From the NCBI RefSeq assembly GCF_028640845.1, contig NC_080543.1, positions 14,231,858-14,295,857 of the forward strand: a stretch of 64,000 nucleotides of DNA. The letters run 5' to 3'. The notes below the pieces were generated by a model. It saw only the letters and a program-made list of their open reading frames with translations. It ran no database searches and had not been told where the DNA came from. Of this stretch, positions 1-9,265 are shown one piece after another. The translations under genes and the position numbers were made by a program. Source of the stretch: Ahaetulla prasina. Lineage: Eukaryota > Chordata > Lepidosauria > Squamata > Colubridae. Every line of letters starts with the position of its first letter. Position 1 is the first letter of the stretch.

Positions 1-481
1 ACTTCTATAGAAGGCAGGCTGGTTGCAATTTCTTTTTTCTTTTCTTTTTTTTTACAGTCCTCTCTGCAGTCCTCATGGTCCTCCCTGTCAGGTTCCAATT
101 AATGCAACCATCACAAATTGAACTCCAAGACGTTCCTTTCGCTCAAATTTATTTAGATACACCATCTTGGCACTAACTGGTGAAAAGCCAGTGCTAAAGT
201 TCCTGGGCTTTTCAGGCCAATATAAGTTTCAGTTTCTCAAGTTCCCAAAACAAACGGTCACATTGTCCAACCAAGATAGGAGCTGGTTGCTTGGCCACTT
301 CTCTGGTCAACCAGCCATTGGAATCTAGTTGACTCATCAGCTAGGAATGGTGTTTTGACTGAAAGCTCTTTCCTCCTTCAGGTTCAAACTGTGTCAAACT
401 GAATTCATGCCAGAATACCCAATGATACAAATAATCCTGGCCCCCAATCAAATTCAGGCTTGACACTCTCATTTATAGGAC
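1..481. other. Single-copy-like DNA, nothing recognised
   Basis: No coding frame, RNA gene or repeat family is recognised here. There is a short pyrimidine tract near 31-53. The sequence is of mixed composition and may be ordinary intergenic or intronic DNA. Confidence 0.4.
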
Positions 482-489
482 CTCTTTTG

Positions 490-851
490 CAGTGGTGGGA
501 TTCAAATAATTTAACAACCAGTTTGCTCAGGGTCAGGTTGGCTGTCATGGGAGGCATGGCCTATCCCCATCCTCCAGCTCTGCCGCACATGTGGGACGAG
601 CCTCCCATGTTGGCCAACCTGAACATGGGCGAACCGATGATAACTCCCCCCCCCCATGCTATCTAAATGGATCCTGGGCACTGAGCTGCAATGAAGGAAT
701 GGGTAATGGAGTGGCCTTCTCCTTCCCTTGTGCTGGCCGCTCCACTACCCATTTCTCCATTGCAGCATAGCACCCAGGATCCACTTTGATAGCGAGGGGG
801 TTAACAACCGGTTCGCCTGAACCGGTGCGAACCAGCTGAATCCTACCACTG
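490..851. mobile_element. Non-autonomous hAT element (CAGTGGTGGGAT termini)
   Basis: The element starts CAGTGGTGGGATTCAAAT and ends ATCCTACCACTG, giving hAT-style terminal inverted repeats. It is flanked by a perfect 8-bp TSD, CTCTTTTG, at 482-489 and 852-859. A long hairpin sits inside: the segment from about 664 (ATGGATCCTGGGCACTGAGC) is the inverse of the segment ending near 785. There is no transposase frame, so it must have been moved in trans. Near the right end it carries the GGTTC/GAACCGG motifs shared by most hAT copies in this window. Confidence 0.9.
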
Positions 852-859
852 CTCTTTTG

Positions 860-1161
860 GCATTTGCAATTGTTGGGACATTCACAGTATTTGTGCAACT
901 CATTTGCAGCAACTGTCTTTGCAAGCAACAAATAATCCTAGGAAACAGGAAAGTGATGTGTAATGCTTGGCTGAGACAATACAAAAGTGCCTCACGCTGT
1001 CCTAGGAGAAACACCATGGAGTGGGAAGATTATATAGAAATTACCTGACATGCACAAAAGACTGTTTTGAAGAGTGACTTTATTTGTAAGCCATTTCAGG
1101 GCATTGTACATTTAAAAGAAAAATTGCCAGTCCATAATTCTGCAGCTGTTTATTTTCAGTA
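860..1161. other. Single-copy-like DNA, nothing recognised
   Basis: Spacer between a hAT element and a mariner-like MITE. No coding or structural feature is supported. Confidence 0.4.
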
Positions 1162-1950
1162 CAGGTAGTCCTAGACTTACGACCACAATTACCATATTTT
1201 TCAGCGTATAAGATGCACTTTCCCCCCCCCAAAAGAGGGTGAAAATTTGGGTGTGTCTTATACACTGAATGTAGCAAAAATGCGAGGCACAGAGAAGGCG
1301 ATGGTCTATGGCAATCCCTGCAGTCTGGAACAGCTGATTGTTGGTATTCTGGGAGGCTGATCCAACACCAATCTGCTGCTCGAGCTGAATCAGGATGCAG
1401 TAATGTGCTGATGCTGACCTGGCTGTTCACTATTTGCTGCAAGAACTGTCAGAGTTTGCAGCAACAAGCAAAACACAAGCAGAGGAGAGGAGTTTCAATT
1501 TCAGTTTTAGTTTCAGAGATCAGCACAGCATTCAACTTTAGAACAATTGACCTAAGCCATGCCCAGGCTCTTTGCTGTCTCCTCCCTTGTTGCTTACACA
1601 GAAAATATTGTTTCCATTTCCAAACAGTCTCACACACCAACAGGACGCTAGCCAGATGAATACAGATGGATGCTGGTAGGCAGAGGAAGATATTTTTTTT
1701 CTTATTTTCCTCCCGCAAAACTAACGTGCATCTTATACTCCGGAGCGTCTCATGCTCCGAAAAATACAGTAAGTGAATCACTGCTCTTGTTAAGTTAGTA
1801 ACACGGCTGTGAAGTGAATCTGGCTTCCCCATTGACTTTGCTTGTCAGAAGGTCACAAAAGGGGATCACACGATTCCAGTCGTAAATATGAGTCAGTTGC
1901 CAAGAATCTGAATTTTGACCACATGGCCATGTGGTCATAAGTCACTATTT
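1162..1950 (+). mobile_element. Tigger-like MITE, interrupted
   Basis: The left end CAGGTAGTCCTAGACTTACG follows TA and matches a family present at least six times in this window, whose other end is the inverse (…AAGTCGAGGACTACCTG-TA). TA duplication and the terminal repeats suggest a Tc1/mariner (Tigger-like) non-autonomous element. This copy is split at 1192-1769 by another MITE and resumes at GTAAGTGAATCACTG. The right end is missing: the match stops near 1950 at GTCATAAGTCACT. Confidence 0.75.
1192..1769. mobile_element. Mariner-like MITE nested in a Tigger-like MITE
   Basis: The termini are CCATATTTTTCAGCGTATAA and the inverse of CTGTATTTTTCGGAGC, with TA on both sides (1190-1191 and 1770-1771). 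The terminal repeats are about 27 bp and imperfect. The 578-bp body has no transposase frame. It interrupts the Tigger-like MITE, so it is the younger of the two. Confidence 0.8.
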
Positions 1951-2020
1951 TTTATATCAAATTTTATTAATTTTTATAAAAACATAAGATAAAATGAAAA
2001 TAAAAAATAATGGAAAACTA

Positions 2021-2153
2021 CCCTGTTTCCCCCAAAATAAGACATCCTCTGATAATAAGCCCAATCGGGCTTTCGAGCGCATGGCAATAAGGCCAAGTGC
2101 TTATTTCAGGGTTCAAAAAAATATGAAAGGGTCTTATTTTCGGGGAAACACAA
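2021..2153. mobile_element. Short palindromic MITE (CCCTGTTTCCCC family)
   Basis: This 133-bp element has terminal inverted repeats CCCTGTTTCCCCCAAAATAA and, inverted, TTGTGTTTCCCCGAAAATAA. TA dinucleotides flank it at 2019-2020 and 2154-2155. The body pairs AATAAGCCCAATCGGGC-type motifs. Related copies lie at 23291-23423, 23756-23877 and 59749-60211. There is no coding capacity; a mariner-type origin is inferred from TA and the terminal repeats. Confidence 0.75.
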
Positions 2154-2230
2154 TAGGCTAAGGGAAAAAGGGGAAAAGAAATTGTGCGGTGGAAAGAGAA
2201 ATTTTTTTTAAAAGGATGTTGACTTCCAAC

Positions 2231-2534
2231 CAGGGGTGAAATCCAGCAGGTTCTGACAGGTTCTAGAGAACCGGTAGTGGAAATTTTGAGCAGTTCACAG
2301 AACTAGTAGCGGAAATTTTGAGTAGTTCAGAGTACTGGCAAGTACCATCTCTGGCTGGCCCCAGAGTGGAGTGGGAATGGAGATTTTGCAATATCCTTCC
2401 CCCAGGAGTGGGGAGGGAATGGAGATTTTGCAGTATCCTTCCCCTGCCACACCTACCAAGCCTTGCCCACCATGCCCACCACGCCAATCAAGCCACGCCC
2501 ACAGAACCGGTAGTAAAAAAAATGGATTCCACTG
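2231..2534. mobile_element. Non-autonomous hAT element (CAGGGGTGAAAT termini)
   Basis: Starts CAGGGGTGAAATCCAGCAGG and ends GGATTCCACTG. The flanking 8-bp duplication matches at 7 of 8 positions (CTTCCAAC at 2223-2230, CTTCCAAT at 2535-2542). The body holds GAACCGGTAG motifs and a GGAATGGAGATTTTGCAGTA block repeated twice. The same family recurs at 12769, 16867, 30758, 43826, 52524 and 59894. Confidence 0.88.
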
Positions 2535-2542
2535 CTTCCAAT

Positions 2543-2974
2543 TCTCTTTGGCACAGTAGAAGATAAGAACATTACAATTTCAACTTTTTACTTTTGTACA
2601 ATCGTATATATAGTAGCCATTTCTATAACAACAAACCTGTCTAACCAACAAAAGCAAAATTAGTCACTGATTTTAGAAATGTTCTTAAAGAAAAGTTTGA
2701 AGTTTTCACATTTAGAAAAACTATATATTTTTTTCCTTTGGGGTTAAAAAATTTGAAAGAATATACTGAATGTTATTATTATAAAATTACATCAATTTAT
2801 AGACTAGGATAGTCTATACACATTAATGAGAAAACAGAAATATATATTCTTTCCCACAGCAAGGAAAAGCAGAGATTGTTAAATCAATTCTTTTATCCAA
2901 AGACAGGATTTATTTAATTTTGTTTCTGTTGGGAAATCGCTTCTGGACTTTGTGCTTGTGATGGGGGGAGGGGA
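2543..2974. other. AT-rich DNA, nothing recognised
   Basis: AT-rich sequence with long A/T runs. No coding frame and no recognised repeat. Confidence 0.4.
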
Positions 2975-3002
2975 TTAAATTTTGATAAGTCACTTTTTTC
3001 AG

Positions 3003-3371
3003 AGTCTATGGAGTCTCTGAGTCATCCACGTCATGGTTGTCCCAAAGGTGCTTTTTTAAAGAGGCCACTCTGTTTTTCTTTGAAGACATTTCGCCTCTCA
3101 TCCAAGAAGCTTCTTCAGTTCTGACTGGTGGGGAATGGAAGGATTTATACTCCTTGCAGACAGCTGGTCATTTGCATCCTTTTAGAGAGTCATTGAGGCA
3201 AATGACCTATGAAATAAAAGAATGCAAACGACCTGCTATCTGAAAGGAATATAAATCCTTCCATTCCCCACCATCTAGTCACAGCTCAGGAAGCTTCTTG
3301 GATGAAAAGCGAAAGGTCTTCAAAGAAAAACAAGAAAGTCCAAGTGCCACTTGAAAAAAGCACCTTGGGGA
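3003..3371. mobile_element. Palindromic Penelope-like repeat
   Basis: About 370 bp with long inverted arms: CTTTGAAGACATTTCGCCTC near the left is mirrored by GAAAGGTCTTCAAAG near the right, and GGAATGGAAGGATTTATACT by ATAAATCCTTCCATTCC. The inverted-arm layout and the GATGAG…CGAAA…GTC string on the minus strand resemble pseudo-LTRs of Penelope-like retroelements. A related copy lies at 19950-20118. There is no protein frame. The family name is an inference. Confidence 0.5.
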
Positions 3372-3437
3372 CACTTTTTTTCAGTGCCGTCGTAACTTTG
3401 AATGGTCACTAAATGAACTGTTGTTAAGTCGAGGGCT

Positions 3438-4054
3438 TGTTGTTGTGTTGTTGTTGTTAGTTGCGAAGTCATGTCCGACCCATCGTGGTCCCATGGATAA
3501 CGTTCCTCCAGGCCTTCCTGTCCTCTACCATCCCCCGGAGTCCATTTAAGCTCACACTGACTGCTTCAGTGACTCCATCCAGCCACCTCGTTCTCTGTCG
3601 TCCCCTTCTTCTTTTGCCCTCAATCTTTCCCAGCATTAGGCTCTTCTCCAGTGAGTCCTTCTTTCTCATTGGGTGGCCAAAGGATTTGAATTTCCTCTTC
3701 AGGATCTGGTTTTCTAAAGAGCAGTCAGGGTTGATCTCCTCTAGCTTGACCGGTTTGACAGATTTGACTGTCTTGCAGTCCAAGGGACTCACAGGAGTCT
3801 TCTCCAGCACCATAGTTCGAAGGCCTCAATCCCAGTATTAGGCTCTTCTCCGGGGAGTCCTTCCTTCTCATTAGGTGGCCAAAGTATTTCAGTTTCATCT
3901 TCAGGATCTGGCCTTCTAAAGAGCAGTCAGGGTTGATCTCCTCTAGGACTGACCGGTTTGATCGCCTTGTGGTCCAAGGGACTCGCAGGAGTCTTCTCCA
4001 GCACCAGAGTTCAAAGGCCTCAATTTTTTTGGCGCTCAGCCTTCCTTATGGTCC
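3438..4054 (-). mobile_element. Bov-B (RTE) LINE 3' end with reverse transcriptase C-terminus
   Basis: The minus strand (3813 to 3469) reads a 114-aa frame with the segments LMLGKIEGKRRRGRQRTRWLD and DRKAWRNVIHG, which match the C-terminus of Bov-B/RTE reverse transcriptase proteins as I know them. Downstream on the minus strand the copy ends in an ACAACAACA tail at 3438-3465, typical of this family. The copy is 5' truncated near 4054. Two imperfect tandem copies of about 200 bp (about 3630-3820 and 3835-4022) share the stretch CTAAAGAGCAGTCAGGGTTG. A target duplication flanks the insertion. It is non-functional. Confidence 0.88.
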
Positions 4055-4073
4055 AAATCGAGGGCTACCTGTA

Positions 4074-4897
4074 TCGATTTATTGATTTATTGATTTTGCA
4101 ATCTCCTGTGCTTTTTGGAAGGGAGTCATCTTGAAAGCGGCAGAACCAGCTTCTGAGCAAACATGCCCAGGACTGGCTGAATCGAAGGCAGTGAGGCACA
4201 TTTCACCTCCAAATTGCTCGGCAGGCTACAGAGCCTGATACTCTCTCTCCTCCTGCCATGCCACATTCCATGTACTTCCTGCGCCACATGTGCAAGGAAT
4301 TCCACTTAAAGCCCCTTGAAACGCTTGTTCCCTATCTGAAGTGCTTGTGGGTCCCCGCTGTTCTCAGCACTGACATGAGCTAAGAATAACCCCGATGGCA
4401 TTTATCTTTCCTGCTCCCCTTATGAAATTTTGTTGACTTTAATGAGGTACTCTGTTCGGCTCTTGATTTTCAAAGCATCCCTTCCCTTCTTCCCTTCCCA
4501 TCCCCCGCCCTCAGCCTGCCACTATTCTTCTTCTTGAAGAAACAAATATTTTTCTCCCCCTCTCTCTGTTCTCTCTCTTTATCAAACTGGCTGCCTTCTG
4601 CTCTGCGTTTTCCATTTTTAGCATACCATTTGTTAACTGGAACCGAATACAAGATGTCGAGCTTGCCCTCACTTTGAAAGGTGGGGGGGGAAGGGTGTGT
4701 GGTGTTGTTTTTTTCCTCTCCAAGCTGCATGCAGACTCCTTTTTTTTCCTCCTATCCTGCAATCGGAACAAATATGTGTTTGCTTGGAAAGATCTGAGAG
4801 ATTTGTCTGCCAGCAGCTTACCAGATGCCTTCTGACAATCTTTGCACAGGTCTTTTCCCTCTGGGATTTTCAAGCCAGGCTTTAACTGAGATATTCA
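4074..4897. other. Single-copy-like DNA; possible conserved block
   Basis: No repeat family or coding frame is recognised over about 820 bp. Mixed composition with pyrimidine-rich parts near 4490-4575. Blocks such as 4390-4480 look like ordinary unique DNA and could be non-coding conserved sequence, but nothing in the sequence proves it. Confidence 0.4.
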
Positions 4898-5370
4898 AAT
4901 GGATAGGATAGGATAGGATAGGATAGGATAGGATAGGATAGGATAGGATAGGATAGGATAGGATAGGATAGGATAGGATAGGATAGGATAAGTCAGGACA
5001 GGACAGGACAGGACAGGACAGGACAGAATTAGAATTAGAATTAATTAGAATTAGAATTAGAATTAAGGATAGAGATATAATTAAGGTTAGGGATAAGGAT
5101 AGGGATAGGGATAGGGATAGGGATAGGGATAGGGATAGGGATAGGGATAGGGATAGGGATAGGGATAGGGATGGGACAGAATAGGATAGGATAGGATAGG
5201 ATAGGATAGGATAGGATAGGATAGGATAGGATAGGATAGGATAGGATAGGATAGGACAGGACAGAACAGAACAGAACAGAATGCAGAAAAATGCAAGATA
5301 ATAGAACAGAACGGAATGAAATGGAACAGAACAGAACAGAACAGAACAGAACAGAATAGAATTAAGAAAT
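4898..5370. repeat. Compound ATAGG/ACAGG/ATAGGG/AGAAC microsatellite
   Basis: Sub-arrays in order: ATAGG pentamers (about 4902-4990), ACAGG pentamers (4995-5027), a GAATTA-like block (5028-5068), GGGATA hexamers (about 5096-5175), ATAGG pentamers (5180-5255), ACAGG and AACAG pentamers, then a non-repeat spacer AATGCAGAAAAATGCAAG near 5280 and AGAAC pentamers. It lies directly before an L3/CR1-type LINE 3' end. Confidence 0.95.
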
Positions 5371-5548
5371 AGAATTGACCTCACCCGATTCCTAAGAGGT
5401 CTGTAAGGGGCGTGCATAAGAGTACCAGCGTTCCTACTGTTGCTGTCCTAATGTTCCCTTTGATTGTATCCAATTTGTATGGTTATTTCATGCTTATACT
5501 TATATATACTGTTGTGTTTGACAAATAAATATAAAATAAAAATATAGA
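5365..5548 (+). mobile_element. L3/CR1-type LINE 3' end
   Basis: Reads GACCTCACCCGATTCCTAAG then AGGTCTGTAAGGGGCGTGCA, the same C-terminal codons, stop and 3' UTR seen in the better copy at 40245-40985. It ends TGTTTGACAAATAAATA and passes into an AGACT pentamer array. Only the last few codons and the UTR remain. The upstream part has been lost or replaced by microsatellite. Confidence 0.75.
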
Positions 5549-5922
5549 CTAGACTAGACTAGACTAGACTAGACTAGACTAGACTAGACTAGACTAGACT
5601 AGACTAGAATAGAATAGAATAGAATAGAATAGAATAGAATAGAATAGAATAGAATAGAATAGAATAGAGATAGAATTTAGGATAGGATAGGATAGGATAG
5701 GATAGGATAGGATAGGATAGGATAGGATAGGATAGGATAGGATAGGATAGGATAGGACAGGACAGGACAGGACAGGACAGGACAGAATAGAATGCAGAAA
5801 AATGCAAGATAATAGAACAGAACGGAACGGAATGGAACAGAACAGATAGGGATAGGGATAGGGATAGGGATAGGGATGGGACAGAATAGAATAGAATAGA
5901 ATAGAATAGAATAGAATAGAAT
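5549..5922. repeat. Compound AGACT / AGAAT / ATAGG / ACAGG / ATAGGG microsatellite
   Basis: AGACT pentamers (5549-5606), AGAAT pentamers (5607-5666), ATAGG pentamers (5684-5755), ACAGG pentamers (5756-5785), the spacer AATGCAGAAAAATGCAAG again (5791-5808), ATAGGG hexamers (5848-5880) and AGAAT pentamers (5884-5922). The order repeats that of the array at 4898-5370. It ends exactly at a minus-strand CR1 3' terminus. Confidence 0.95.
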
Positions 5923-6600
5923 AACAGAGTTGGAAGGGACCTTGTAGGTCATCTAGTCCAACTCCCCCGCCCAAGCAGTAGATCCTACATCAAGGGTGTC
6001 AAACTCTTTCTTATTGAGGGCCACATCAAGGTTGTGTTTGACCTTGGGGGGCTGGGGTGGGCGTGGCCAGGGTGGACATGGCCAGCTTGACATCACTTGT
6101 GTCAGGGGCGCCTGTGGTGGCCTGAGTGCTCTGCCAGCGAAAACGGGCTCCCAAGCTCCGCTTTCAGCTACAACAGCTTCCTGCAACCCTCTACCAGAGA
6201 AAACTGCAGAGGGATCATGGGCCGTTTTCGCTGGCAGAGGCACCATGGGCCGGTCCTTTGCTGTTTCCAGGGCAGCCCCGTGGGCCAGAACTAAGCACCC
6301 TGTGGACTTGAGTTTAACACCCCTGCCCTACATCATTTCTGACAGATGGCAGTCCAGTCTCTTCTTGAAAGTTTCCAGTGATGAAGCTTCCACAACTTCT
6401 GAAAGCAACGTCTGTCCCATTGGTTGATTGTTCTCACTGTCATAAAATTTCTTCTTATTTCTAGGCTGCATCTCTCCTTGAACAGTTTCCATGGGAAATG
6501 TCTGGTTGCTGGAGGAATTGGCAGTACAGGCAAATAACAGGGTTTAAGAGTCAAAGGTTAGAGAATAGGCCTCTGCAAACATTCCATCCGGAGATTCGAT
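5923..6600 (-). mobile_element. CR1 LINE 3' end, split by a hAT element
   Basis: Starts AACAGAGTTGGAAGGGACCT, the reverse of the CR1 3' end found many times here, and resumes after the hAT element as CATTTCTGACAGATGGCAGT to about 6495. The plus-strand AGAAT array just before it is the microsatellite attached to the 3' tail. The coding region is lost. Confidence 0.85.
5991..6325. mobile_element. Non-autonomous hAT element (CAGGGGTGTCAAACTC family)
   Basis: Starts CAAGGGTGTCAAACTC and ends GAGTTTAACACCCCTG. The flanking 8-bp duplication matches 7 of 8 (TCCTACAT / CCCTACAT). It sits at the same CR1 position as the element at 37877 but in the opposite orientation. The body includes GCCAGCGAAAACGG motifs also present at 22160-22350. 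Confidence 0.88.
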
Positions 6601-6609
6601 CCGAGAGTG

Positions 6610-6961
6610 TAAAGGTAAAGGTAAAGGTTCCCCTCGCATATACGTGCTACTCGTTGCCGACTCTAGGGGAAGGTGCTCATCTCCGTTTCAAAGCTGAAGA
6701 GCCAGCGCTGTCCGAAGACGTCTCCATGGTCATGTGGCCAGCATGACTCAATGCCAAAGGCGCATGGAACGCTGTTACCTTCCCACCAAAGGTGGTCCCT
6801 ATTTTTTCTACTTGCATTTTTACGTGCTTTCGAAACTGGTAGGTTGGCAGAAGCTGGGACAAGTAACGGGGCCCATTACACAGCAGCACTAGGGATTCAA
6901 ACCGCTGAGCTGCTGACCTTTCGATCGACAAGCTCAATGTCCTAGCCCCTGAGCCACCGCG
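6610..6961 (-). mobile_element. tRNA-derived SINE with Bov-B-like tail (SINE-A)
   Basis: Minus-strand copy. Flanked by the 10-bp TSD TCCGAGAGTG (6600-6609 and 6962-6971). The family head carries an A box (TGGCTCAGTGG) and a B box (GGTTCGAATCC), and the 3' part reads AGTCGGGAACGACTAGCAC then AACCTTTACCTTTA. The AGTCGG…CGACT piece resembles the 3' end of Bov-B, consistent with mobilisation by Bov-B. It is not a functional tRNA gene. Confidence 0.9.
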
Positions 6962-7034
6962 TCCGAGAGTGATTTGCTTTAAATTAGATTATTGCACTAA
7001 TGCAGGAATTTGATTCTGATGATCAACTGGAAAC

Positions 7035-7145
7035 AGACATTGTGGAAGGGACCTTGGAGGTCTTCTAGTCCAACCCGCTTCTCAAGCAGGAAACCATATA
7101 CCAGTTCAGACAAATGGTTGTCCAATCTCTTCTTCGAAACTGAAG
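7035..7145 (-). mobile_element. CR1 3' fragment
   Basis: Reads GGAAGGGACCTTGGAGGTCT and continues through CAGACAAATGGTTGTCCAAT, the reverse complement of the CR1 3' end. About 110 bp remain. Confidence 0.8.
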
Positions 7146-7534
7146 ATTAGAGAATCTAATCTAATTTACAAACTGATTAGATTCTCAGGTGCGCTGCCGG
7201 CCGGTCTTTTAGGATTTGAATTGAACCAGATTGATTATTTATTTATGCCTATTACAGCACTCATATGCTCCTCCAGTCATAAGAATCTGATTTTTAATCA
7301 ATATTTTTTTTTAAAAAAAAAAATTAAGCAGCAGCTTGGATCAAATTAACTTGGCAGTCTAAACTGGTAGTCAGAGCAGATTTGCACAGTGCTGTTAAAC
7401 ATCTATTGGCACAAATATACTGTGTGAATATCTCGTGAAAAAATATAGCACACTCAGTTCTTTGGGTAAGACAGTGCAGGAACCAGGAAGTTCTCAGTTC
7501 AAATGTTATTCATTAGTTCGAGGAGAAGCCGTTT
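7146..7534. other. Unassigned DNA
   Basis: AT-rich, with a short internal repeat of ATTAGA-type words at 7145-7190. No coding frame or known family is seen. Confidence 0.35.
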
Positions 7535-8260
7535 TTTTTCACTAGGGATGACATGATAGCAGTATTCCAATATTTGAGGGGCTGCCACAGAGAAGAGGGA
7601 GTCAAGCTATTCTCTAAAGAACCTGAAGGCAGGACAAGAAGCAATGGATGGTAATCAGCGGTGAACTACAAACCGGTTTGCTAGTAGTTTGCTGGCCACG
7701 CATGTGCACCAAACATGCACTACATGCGCATACACAGTGTGGACCAAGCATGTGCTGTGTGTGTGCATGCACATGCATGGTACGCACCAAAAAGGAGGCT
7801 TGGGAGGGTACGTAGAAGTGAGTGCGGGGGATCAATCTGTGGTGCGCGATTTAGCTTCGCTTGAAAGCAGGATTTCCTACTTTCTGGCCAAGCTAAACCC
7901 TGCTGCACAGCTGATCATTGGAAATACCGGTTCAGAGGAATCGGTAGCTTTTTTAAACTACCGGTTCACCCAAACTGATAGCTAACTACCGGTTTGCCCG
8001 AACCGGAGCAAACCGGTAGCATTTCACCCCTGATGGAAATTAATCAAGGAGAAAAGCAACCAAGAAACTAAGGAGAAATTTCCTGACAGTTAGAACAACT
8101 AATGAGGAATGACTTGCCTCCAGAAGTTCTGGATACTCCAACACTGAAGGTTTTTAAGAAGAGATTGGACAACTATCGGCCCGAAATGGTATGGGTTTCC
8201 TGTTTGAGCAGGGTTTTGGACTACAAGACCTCCAAAGTCCCTTCCAACTCTGTTTAAATG
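7535..8260 (+). mobile_element. CR1 LINE 3' end, split by a hAT element
   Basis: The segment GGGATGACATGATAGCAGTA to AAGCAATGGATGGTAAT encodes the CR1 reverse transcriptase C-terminal region, and after the hAT insertion it resumes ATGGAAATTAATCAAGGAGA and runs to CCCTTCCAACTCTGTT. Frameshifts are present. No microsatellite tail remains. Confidence 0.85.
7656..8032. mobile_element. Non-autonomous hAT element
   Basis: Starts CAGCGGTGAACTACAAACCG and ends GTAGCATTTCACCCCTG. The duplication is ATGGTAAT / ATGGAAAT (7 of 8) within CR1. GAACCGG and ACCGGTTTG motifs occur near both ends. The middle holds GCATGTGC-type alternating purine/pyrimidine words. Confidence 0.85.
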
Positions 8261-8288
8261 TTTAGTCATTATGCTTAGATAAATATAC

Positions 8289-8864
8289 TGTTGTGACCCA
8301 GGTTCCCGGACTTGGACTCCTGGAGGACGATGATTCAGAAAGTGAGGAGGAACTGGTAAGGCCTGCTTCCCCTGGGCCCTCTCCCTCCCTGGCACCCACC
8401 CAGGAGGAGGAGGAGGGGCTGGCAAGGCCTGATTCCCCCAGGCCTTCTTCTGATTGGGCAACGCCCCAAGAACAATCTTGGCTTGATGCAAGATTGCGCA
8501 GACATGACCGGCGCGCACAGCAGAGGAGGCGTTGGCACAAAGTCAAAGAATGATGAGTCACGGATGAGTCACAGGGGCTATAAAGCAGGAGGTGGAACTT
8601 CCTGGCTTTTTGTCTTGGACAAAGCAGTGAATTTGCGTGGGCAAACTGTTTCAATGGAGGAAAGAATATATCCGTAAGTAACTCTGACCTTATCTATAAT
8701 TTCCTAGTTATCTCCAGAGACTTGGCAGGCGCGTGGGTAGACGTGGCCAGAACATCTCTGTGCCAGAGGAATCCAACCTAATCCAGCCATTTATGTAAAT
8801 AAATTTGAAAAGGAGGCCTTTGACTGACCCTTTGTTGGGAGTATTGGGAGAGGGAAACAGAACA
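8289..8864 (+). mobile_element. Solo LTR, family 1, with embedded reading frame
   Basis: The 576-bp element begins TGTTGTGACCCAGG and ends AACAGAACA, flanked by the 5-bp TSD TATAC (8284-8288 and 8865-8869). It has a TATA-like GGGCTATAAAGCAGG near 8578 and an AATAAA at about 8799, so U3, R and U5 can be placed roughly. A frame open from LTR base 2 runs to a stop at 8553. It has an acidic start (DDDSESEEEL), proline-rich middle and a basic end (ARLRRHDRRAQQRRRWHK). There is no internal gag/pol, which implies LTR-LTR recombination. Gypsy or ERV origin cannot be decided without the internal part. Confidence 0.8.
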
Positions 8865-8894
8865 TATACATCTAAACACTGTGTAGAAATATAA

Positions 8895-9251
8895 AAGTAA
8901 AGGTAAAGGTTCCCCTCGCACATACATGCTAGTCATTCCCGACTCTAGGGGGCGGTGCTCATCTCTGTTTCTACACAAAGGAGCCAGCACTGTCCAAAGA
9001 CGTCTCCATGGTCATGTGGCCGGCATGACTAAATGCCAAAGGTGCACGGAATGCTGTTTCCTTCCCACCAAGGTGGTCCCTATTTTTCTACTTGCATTTT
9101 TACGTGTTTTCAAACTGCTAGGTTGGCAGAAGCTGGGACAAGTAACGGGAGCTGACTCCAATATCCGGCGCTAGGGATTCGAACCACCGAACTGCCAACC
9201 TTTCTGATCGACAAGCTCAGCATCTTAGCCACTGAGCCACCACACCCCCAA
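8895..9251 (-). mobile_element. SINE-A copy
   Basis: Minus strand. The TSD GTGTAGAAATATAA is perfect at 8881-8894 and 9252-9265. It has the Bov-B-like 3' end and tRNA-like head of SINE-A; the B box is altered to GGTTCGAATCCC on the minus strand near 9175. Confidence 0.9.
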
Positions 9252-9265
9252 GTGTAGAAATATAA

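Larger units (their letters stand above)
2975..4071 (+). mobile_element. Tigger-like MITE 3' half split by two insertions
   Basis: Three pieces of one MITE can be read: GATAAGTCACTTTTTTCAG (to 3002), TCAGTGCCGTCGTAACTTTG onward (about 3372-3437), and GGGCTACCTG-TA (4062-4073). The first gap holds a palindromic Penelope-like element flanked by CACTTTTTTCAG copies (2991-3002 and 3372-3384, one T longer). The second holds a Bov-B 3' end flanked by AAGTCGAGGGCT / AAATCGAGGGCT (3426-3437 and 4055-4066). The order of events is MITE first, then the two retroelement insertions. Confidence 0.75.

Noticed and set aside
4818..5974. Minus-strand frames with SYPIL / YPYPYP / SILFY repeats
   Set aside because: Translation of pentamer and hexamer microsatellites; no protein family.
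8578..8600. Host promoter at the TATA-like box
   Set aside because: It is the LTR's own TATA box; no downstream host gene is visible.
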